64,000 bases of DNA from Stereum hirsutum FP-91666 SS1 (Eukaryota; Basidiomycota; Agaricomycetes; Russulales; Stereaceae). Shown piece after piece: positions 56,821 through 64,000 of the stretch (positions are counted from its first letter, which is position 1; every line of letters starts with the position of its first letter). The stretch is from contig NW_006763141.1 in assembly GCF_000264905.1 (NCBI RefSeq), forward strand, positions 146,244-210,243. Direction: 5' to 3'. The translations under genes and the position numbers were made by a program. The notes under the pieces were generated by a model. It was not told the origin of the DNA. It saw only the letters and a program-made list of their open reading frames with translations, and did no database searches.

Positions 56821-59324
56821 ATGTTCTCCCTGGCGCTCCTCGCCGCCGCTGCTTCTTCTATCCTCCCCACAGCCTCAGCCACTCTTGCTCCCATTGTTCG
56901 CAAAGGTCCATACCTCTTCGACTCGTCCTCCGGTGACCGCTTCTTCATCAAGGGAGCCGCTTACCCGGCCAACTACGGCTCCTCGCAGACACAACCCGAT
57001 GGTTCCATCTCCAAACTCGACCCGCTCGCCAACACCGATGGCTGCAAGCGTGATGTCAGTTACTTCCAGGAGCTCGGTATCAACCTCATCCGTGTGTACC
57101 AGGCGAACTCGAGTTTGGACCACTCGGAGTGTATGAGTGCGCTGGACTCTGCTGGGATCTACGTATTGCTCGATCTGGCGACACCGAGCGACAACGGCGC
57201 TATCAGCTCGAGTTCACCGAGTTGGAACACGGGCTTGATGACTTCATTCTTGAGCACGGTCGATGCGTTCGGAGCGTACACTAACGGTACGTTGTTCGCT
57301 TCGTCTTCTATCATTGATAGAATGTCTTTGGCAGTTCATGTCGGAAATGGCGGATCCTCCTCGTACGTTCTCTGCTTTGAGCGTAGGGCTCCGAGTGCGG
57401 CTGGTCATATGCTTCATTTGGCGAGAGGCATCGGTGCGTTCTCGATGTAATGTCCGCCTCTGGCATTGTCATTTCCCGTTTCGACTGCGAGGAGTCCCGT
57501 CACCGTTTCTATTTTTGGACCACGCTTCGAACACTGTTCTGCCGCGAGTACATTGGTCTCTCCGGATCTACCGATGTTTTTCTGCCTTTTAGTTTTCGCC
57601 TGAAATGTTCGCTGGCGGACGACGGGTGCAACATGCACAGCCAGATCATTTTGCGGCAGCACGGTCAGAGTTGTCCTGCCGTCGGAGACCGACTTCTTCG
57701 TGAGCGCGCTGGAGCCGCCTATCGTCACACTAGTCTCGGTTGGGAGTCGCTTGGACTGAAGAGGCAGTTTTCTGCCATACCGTCTCATGTGGTGGCGGGC
57801 TTCGTAGCCCATCCGCGGCCGAAACTTAACAAAAATAGTATTTGCGCCTCGGGATTGCTGCGGGAACAGTGCTGTCACTGGCCCTCCTTGTTTCCTACCC
57901 ACACGCATCAGTCCATTTATTCGAGCCATGCGGTAAGGACGCCAACTGTTTCAGTGATGCTGACCTGTATATTTCTCAACTTCGTATAGTCCTTGGTTTC
58001 AACGTCGGAAACGAAGTTATCACTGCTACGACCGATATTCAAGCCGCACCCTATGTCAAGGCCGCTCTCCGTGACGTCAAGTCATACATTTCCACTCACG
58101 GTTTCACCCAACTCGTCGGTTACACCGCTACAGACACGCCCAACTCTCGCATCGCATTCCCGTACTACCTTGCCTGCGACGATTCTCTCGGTGGCAGCGG
58201 CTACTTCGACTACTGGGGGCTGAACATCTACGAGTGGTGCGGAGAGTCCGACTTCGTGACCTCCGGCTACCAGGCGAGGACTGCGGAGCTGGCTGCGTTG
58301 GGCATTGTGAGTACATGTTCATAGCTGGACTCAGCCTGGTCACTAAAACATCGTTTTGTTGCGTAGCCTGCGTTCTTCTCCGAGTACGGTTGCAACTCTG
58401 TCGAGCCCCGTACTTTCGAAGATGTTCCGGTCCTTTACAGCTCCAACATGACCGACGTCTGGTCTGGTGGTATTGTCTTCGTACGTTAATTCACTTCGTC
58501 TATCTCAGTAATATCGTATTCATCATCTTGAACAGGAATTCATTAACGAATCAAACGACTTCGGTCTTGGTAACGTCTCTTCGGACGGCAGCTCATACAC
58601 CCCCAGCACCGACTTCACAAACTACCAGTCCGCGCTCTCTTCCGCCGCATCTGCGATCCCCACCTACTCCCCGCTTGCATCGTACACCCCCACCGTCACT
58701 GCCCCTACGTCTTGCCCGACCACGAATGACACCTGGACTGCCTCCAACACGCTGCCCCCTACGCCCAACGGCGATCTCTGCGACTGTGTCGTTTCCCAGC
58801 TGAGCTGTGTGTACAACCCCTCCGTGATCTCGTCCGTTGCCGAGGTCGGGACCGCCATTGGTGTCGTCTGCGGTATCTCCTCCAACTGCACGTCTGTCTC
58901 CGGTAACGGCACCACTGGTGTTTACGGCGACTTCTCGATGTGCGACCCTACGCAGGTGTTGGATATTGCCCTCGACGCGTACTACGAGTCCCAATCACGC
59001 TCAGCGGATGCTTGCGACTTCTCGTCGTCCGCGAGCTTGAAGACTGCGTCGACTCAATCCGACTCCGCTGCTGTCGCCAGCGCGACGAGCAGCTGTGTCG
59101 CTGCGAACGCGTTCGCCAGTGGAACGGGTGTGCCAGAGCCGACGTCGATTCCCGCGGGTGCGACGACTACGGGTACGGCGAGCGTCAGTGCGACTAGTGG
59201 CGGCTCGAGTTCGACGAGCTCTTCGTCTTCCGCCACCAACGTGGCCGGTACCGGGTGGCACGGAATGGCGATCGCTGCCGCTGTGGGCTCGGTCGGGATG
59301 ATGTTGGGTGCCATCGCGCTCTAG
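56821..59324 (+). CDS. GH72 beta-1,3-glucanosyltransferase with CBM43 and GPI anchor (GAS/GEL family)
   Basis: Cell-surface enzyme that cuts and rejoins beta-1,3-glucan chains in wall building. The start (caccaccATG) opens a signal peptide [20 protein letters not shown]. Exons 56821-57286, 57990-58306, 58367-58480 and 58536-59324 join to 561 residues. GH72 motifs are [33 protein letters not shown] and GFNVGNEVI (acid/base Glu). They continue [18 protein letters not shown] and FFSEYGCN (nucleophile Glu). A cysteine-rich CBM43/X8 module follows ([19 protein letters not shown] to [11 protein letters not shown]). Next come a Ser/Thr-rich stretch and a hydrophobic end [20 protein letters not shown] typical of GPI attachment. 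The first intron is 703 nt against about 55 for the others. Confidence 0.92.
57287..57989 (+). other. Unusually long intron in the GH72 gene
   Basis: The donor gtacgt and acceptor ttcgtatag are standard, and removing all 703 nt restores [13 protein letters not shown]. The interior is open for long stretches on both strands (57450-57989 plus, 57414-57929 minus). It may be an inserted element with new splice ends, or contain a missed gene. I see no terminal repeats. Confidence 0.55.
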
Positions 59325-62300
59325 ACTTGAGGAGTGATTGATTCTGTACGCCCCGCGATGTCCCTGTCTGGTTAGGACCTCGGATTGTTCGTTCGCATGA
59401 GGAAAAGGAGGTAGATGGATGAAGGCTTGGATATCATAAACATGGACTACGCTCGTCGTTGGACTTTTACTTACCCTTACTCGCTACTGATCTGACTCTT
59501 GTGCTATGCTACCGGTACCAGTACACCCTATCCGCACTCATCACCACCTCATCATTCGCACAGGCGACTACCCGCCACAAACATCCCTCATCTAGCATGG
59601 TGACCACCAACTTCCTTAGAATTCACTCTTTAACAACCCAACCATCCTCTCACTGCATCGTCCTTCTCTTTCGCATATACGATACATTTCATTGCTTTCC
59701 CCTCGTTTCCTCGTCGGCCATCACGCTCGGCGGTCCGCTCGTTGTTGTCGCCCTTCTGCCCAGCTTTCGATGGCGCCCTTTTGCTTGATCTATCTACTTA
59801 TCTATTGCTCGCTCGCTTGTTTATATTCGGAACCGTTGGTCTTCCTTTTTCCTCGGCTCGACTTCATCTATGTGAACGATAGCTTGTTGTTAGTTTTTGT
59901 TTGTGCGTTTCGATGATGAACGATGCTCGTTTGCGTCCATTATTGCCGTCCCCTGTGCGAGTCTGTTCCCTCCGAGACCACATTAGTGCGAGCTCTCTGT
60001 CGGTTAGGGTCTGGAGGAGTCGTATAGAAAAGTACTGGGTGGACACGAAAGTGAAAATTTTGTATCAGGCCCAAGCGATTCAATTTGGCGCACACATGAT
60101 CATTGTGGCGCTGAACCCGAAACAACGGGCGCCACCTGCTCAAGTGGCGTAAGTATGAATGAAGTCCCCGGCTGTGGCCCATCGGGTATAATGTTGTCTC
60201 CCCTCAACTCACAAATGCAAGAGCGATAAGCTCATGATCCTATTAAGTATTATGGTGAATGCTTCTAGTATTCGTGGCGGAAGTAGCTGGCGTAGACCTT
60301 GAAATGGCGTTTATCGCTGAAGTCGAATTCTTTCTGTTGGTGAACAAACACAGGCAGCAGCAGTTGTGTCAAGATCGCCCGAAAGAAGTGACTTCGACTG
60401 TGGCAGCTGTATGAGGCATTACCCCCTGCGGCCAAGCTCCATCCGCCTATCTCAAGTGGGAAAAGAGGCTAGGGTATAATACGAAGCATAGTCCCTGGAA
60501 TGAAGCCGAGAGTTAGGTCAGAAGCTGGAGATGGCTCTATAGCGGAGGCTACTATACTCGTAAGAGGTACACCACTGGCCATATTCCGTGGCCAGTACGT
60601 ATTCTACCACTCTGAATGTCTGGCACAGTACGGCGCCCTCTGAATGGAGGTAAGTAAACAAACAAAAAAAACCGAAGAAATTGTACCTTATTCGTGGGAC
60701 TATCGAGCGTTATTGTAGAAAACAAAACACGTCCGATGAAATGAGATGCAAAAATAAAGCACGTAAGAAGACCCCTATAGGCTCCTCGTGACCCAAGACA
60801 GGCTCCCTGCCCAATACATGACGCAAAGGGGAGCGCAAGGTATCCGAGGGGTATGCGGATTTCATTTCTAAGATATACTCCTGCTGACCCTGATGTGCAT
60901 ACCTGCCTGTACGTGTATAGCATGGGATTGATGCCAAAGCTTGAGCTTGCGAGGGGCATCCATCTTTCAGCTTCCCCTTCGAAGAAATTCGTTCTATTCC
61001 AAAAAGACACCGAATAAAATTGGTATCGGGGAGTATCAGGATCATGAGGAGTGGGGCCATAATAGTAAATTGGATGACATCGTATTGCCTCACAATGCGG
61101 CCAAGGCGTGTGATGGATCGTACCGCTTCCCGTGTGGGAGCTTCCGTCGAGTGCTGATTGGATTATAACAAGGAGTCCAAGAAGGTGCTTTTGGTAACGT
61201 ATTTTGACCAACCAATGGTGCCGCGTGCGCGAACTAGCGGTATGAGCTTCGGCGAATGGGAGGGCTGGGATGATTGGTCCATCCTCATTGGATCGTCAGT
61301 CTCATTGGATGTTGAAGGTTGCACCGCTCATCTAGCGCCAAGTCCTTCGTAGCTGTGGCGCTATCTTTAAACGAAAGCAGACTCACGATAGCCGTTCTTT
61401 TGTTGATCACACCCCTCTTCCTCGAAATATAAAGTTCATACCGCGGTGTCCTCATCTAGCTAGTATACCTACACCGAGGTCTCTTCATGTCTCCCACTAC
61501 TTGACCATTCAGAGAACGCCGATGGACATCAGCCGAGAGTGGGGTCTAAGTCTTGTGTTTGATTCTGGAAATGAGATGCCCAAGCCGGACGAAATAGAGC
61601 AAAGTTACTCGACGAACCTGACTTCTCATTGTAACTGCAAGTTCTCCGGCGTCAAAAACTTGGGCATTCGTAAAGGCTCGGGTAGTGGGAATCCCCAGTG
61701 CCCGACTTCCGCAGTCGTGCGATATCCTCAGTATGATTATCGATCGAAAGCCACACGCGATATTCGTCTTGTCTTCATCTTGCAAGGTCCATCTCTTGAG
61801 GCAATATTCGAAAGCTTGAGACGAGTCAGAGATTGCGTGATCTACATTGACCCGCATGAACATGGAGCGGCGGAACCTGCCTGAACGCCACAATCAGCGA
61901 TATCAATAACATACGCTCATGACTGCCACCACCGGCCTTACAAGGGTAATCAGCGAAAGGTACCACAATGAGCGTCGAATTCGAAGTGAAAGTACGTACC
62001 AGATTTCGGAGAGATAGCGACCGAACGCCCAACCAAGTCTCACCGAAGCCATGCCGAAGGTGGTGTGAATGGACTCCATGGCCACCATACAAACTCTCGT
62101 CGAAGGAACTGATTCGTGGAGGGCACCTTACTCAACGGGCAGATAAGTTCAACCACCGGGTGCGCACGATATTGAATGGTCGTGTATGATGCGTGATGTT
62201 CTGCGCTTCCACGCATGGCAACGAGCCAAGGACCCAGCAGGCGATCGATGGGGGAAGGGCTTCGACTTACGACAGTGTACCTATGTGGCACAGTTTGGGA

Positions 62301-64000
62301 AGTTGATTCAGCGAGCTCGAAGATGTTCTTGACATAAATGGCGAACTGACTTCTTTCTGTGGTTTTGCTCGAACACGTTGTGCATCTCTATATCTGATCT
62401 AAGATTGGGTACGGGTCGTAGAGGCCAACGGCCAACGCTTGTCTCCCTGAGAGGCCTGAAAGCAGCAAACACAGTTGAGAACGTAGAAATCGTGAGAGTC
62501 GGATATGACGTACCGTAGTACCTATCACTGTACCATTCTCAGTTGATGCACATGAAGCGAACGCATATACGTACAACTCGCTCCGAGCCCTCGCGCCACA
62601 GTCCTAATCGGGCTGATCTTTTCGGATAGGATTCACAGGGCCCGGAAGGACCCACGTCTGCCTCAGGCCCGACCAGTGTCCTGACCAAGATGCGGATGAT
62701 ACTGGGTCACTGTCTGGGAGAAGGTCAACGCAGTACATCGACTCAGATACTTACTGTATTAATGGAGCACGGCTCGAGAGCGGTGATTATGGCATCCCGT
62801 CTCCACAGCCAAAGCGTCAACCCGACCCCTGTACACCACGCCTAACTGAAAGACACGGGACATCAAATAACATACAACTCAAGCCCTGTATTGAGGCATG
62901 TGAAGCCAGCGTTTGGATCAAGAATTATAACACCTATTCGGCCGGCATCCCAAGACGGGGTAACCTGCAACGTACAAACTGACTGCGTGGAGTGTCCAAG
63001 GTCGTCTTTCAGTCCCGAAGGAGCCCTTCACGGAGGGTGAATGCTGAAGTCTGTGACAATTTCCGGGAACAACATGATGGAAGTCGTTCATAGCGCAATG
63101 TGCGTCCGGTAACACTACCATCGTACCTGTCAAAGAGCGAGACTCACTGTGTAAGTGGAGCCTGAGGGTGAGAACGAACCAAAACCAGTGAGCGCAGCGA
63201 CACCATGGCAAGTGAATCCACTACTTACCACCGAATTCACTAACGCCGAGAACCTCGCGGAGGGGCAGGGACGGTTTTATGTTAAAACACGACACGATGA
63301 GCTGGATTTACGTGCTCAGTGGTAGGTCGGAAACTAACAAAACCATCGCTTGACGGACATAGAGCGTTGGGGTAGAGCCAAAAGGAGCACACGAAGGCCC
63401 TGCTTACAACAAGCGGACGGTACCGTACTGTACGAAGCCACATAATGCTGCTTCGCTCCTAGAGTCACTTCTGCTCGCCCTCGACGGTGAAGTCAAAACG
63501 GGGAAGACGAAGCGGTGACTCAGAAGCCCCGCAAGGTTACGGTAGGGGTATACAGCATGTGTATAATTGAATCGCTCGAAGCATTTTGTTTCGTAGCGAG
63601 GTTCTAAAGGGCGCTGTTTTCTTTCGGCAGTATGAGAAGCAGACTTTGGCGGTGACGCTAGGCCTGGCGTGGGCGTCACGGTTATGTGGAATAATCCGTA
63701 TGACCTGTGTAGCCATATCGTCGCGCAGCACATCGCTGAACCCGGTCATCTTCGCGTGCAGTACCATGCCGCAAGAAGGAGAACTGGGGGGGCGTAGCAG
63801 AAGAACCAGTAGTCAATGCCAGCAAAACAGCTTACCGAAGGTCGTGCAGTGACTGCGCCAAATTCGCCGGTCAGGTTGTGAGCGCTAACCGGCGTTCTTC
63901 ACAGAAAGGGTGATATTCTGAAGAGGAAGTTTCTGAAAGCGCAAAAGAGACAGTATCAGCAGTCAAAGCGAGCATAGAGGTTTGACCGGGGTCATGAGAT
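59325..64000. other. Unassigned region to window end
   Basis: About 4.7 kb without a gene I can support. The longest frame is on the minus strand at 60552-61211 (219 codons); its product shows no family pattern. A plus frame at 61501-61884 is likewise unrecognised. Between 61.9 and 63.9 kb the minus strand has several donor/acceptor-like pairs next to short open pieces, such as ENGTVIGTT before gtacgtcata and GLSGRQALAVGLYDPYPILD after gctttcag. A multi-exon or decayed gene could therefore lie there. Confidence 0.35.

Noticed and set aside
57414..57929. 171-codon minus-strand frame inside the GH72 gene
   Set aside because: It lies within the long first intron, has no family resemblance and overlaps an equally open plus frame. 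Kept only as part of the intron finding.

Overview
The window looks like nuclear DNA of an agaricomycete (mushroom-forming) basidiomycete. Nearly every gene is cut by several GT-AG introns of about 45-70 nt. The gene families are typical of the group: DUF6533 and DUF6534 membrane proteins, large F-box proteins, and a LINE ORF1 of the kind common in basidiomycetes. There are no operons, no bacterial signals, and I recognised no rRNA or tRNA genes. All exon models were read by eye from splice sites and protein-family resemblance. Function names are family-level assignments made from memory, without a search.

Layout. 0-4.4 kb: the 3' two thirds of a Golgi pH regulator (GPHR) gene, a convergent NAD(P)-binding protein gene, and a decayed F-box gene fragment. 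4.9-25.1 kb: a run of accessory genes. These are a DUF6533 membrane protein, an MFS exporter, a short-chain dehydrogenase, an acyl-CoA oxidase-like enzyme, a cytochrome P450, a DUF829/TMEM53-type hydrolase-like protein and a DUF6534 membrane protein. The gaps between them hold three short inverted-repeat elements and a Helitron-like 3' end. Together they resemble a metabolite-tailoring and export cluster, but no polyketide, peptide or terpene backbone enzyme is visible. 25-32 kb: a repeat-rich zone with a dead LINE ORF1, a decayed second copy of the GPHR 3' end and an intact F-box gene. The latter two match the 1.5-4.3 kb region, so a segmental duplication is evident.

32-39.5 kb: a kinase-like gene with a degenerate catalytic loop, a second F-box gene interrupted by one in-frame TAA, and translation elongation factor 1B-gamma. 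41.4-48.9 kb: a zinc-ribbon protein of unknown function, a MYND/MSS51-like protein with an apparent reading-frame break, and a small single-pass membrane protein. 50.8-54.3 kb: a GNAT acetyltransferase and a third large F-box gene. 56.8-59.3 kb: a GH72 beta-1,3-glucanosyltransferase (GAS/GEL family) with an abnormally long intron. The last 4.7 kb gave nothing I can support.

EF1B-gamma, GPHR and the GH72 enzyme are conserved housekeeping functions. The F-box genes, membrane receptor-like genes and transposon relics form the accessory, fast-changing part. I see no clear new defence or mobile system. The best leads are the tailoring cluster, the F-box gene with its TAA-CTA stop, the duplicated GPHR/F-box block, and the long intron in the glucanosyltransferase.
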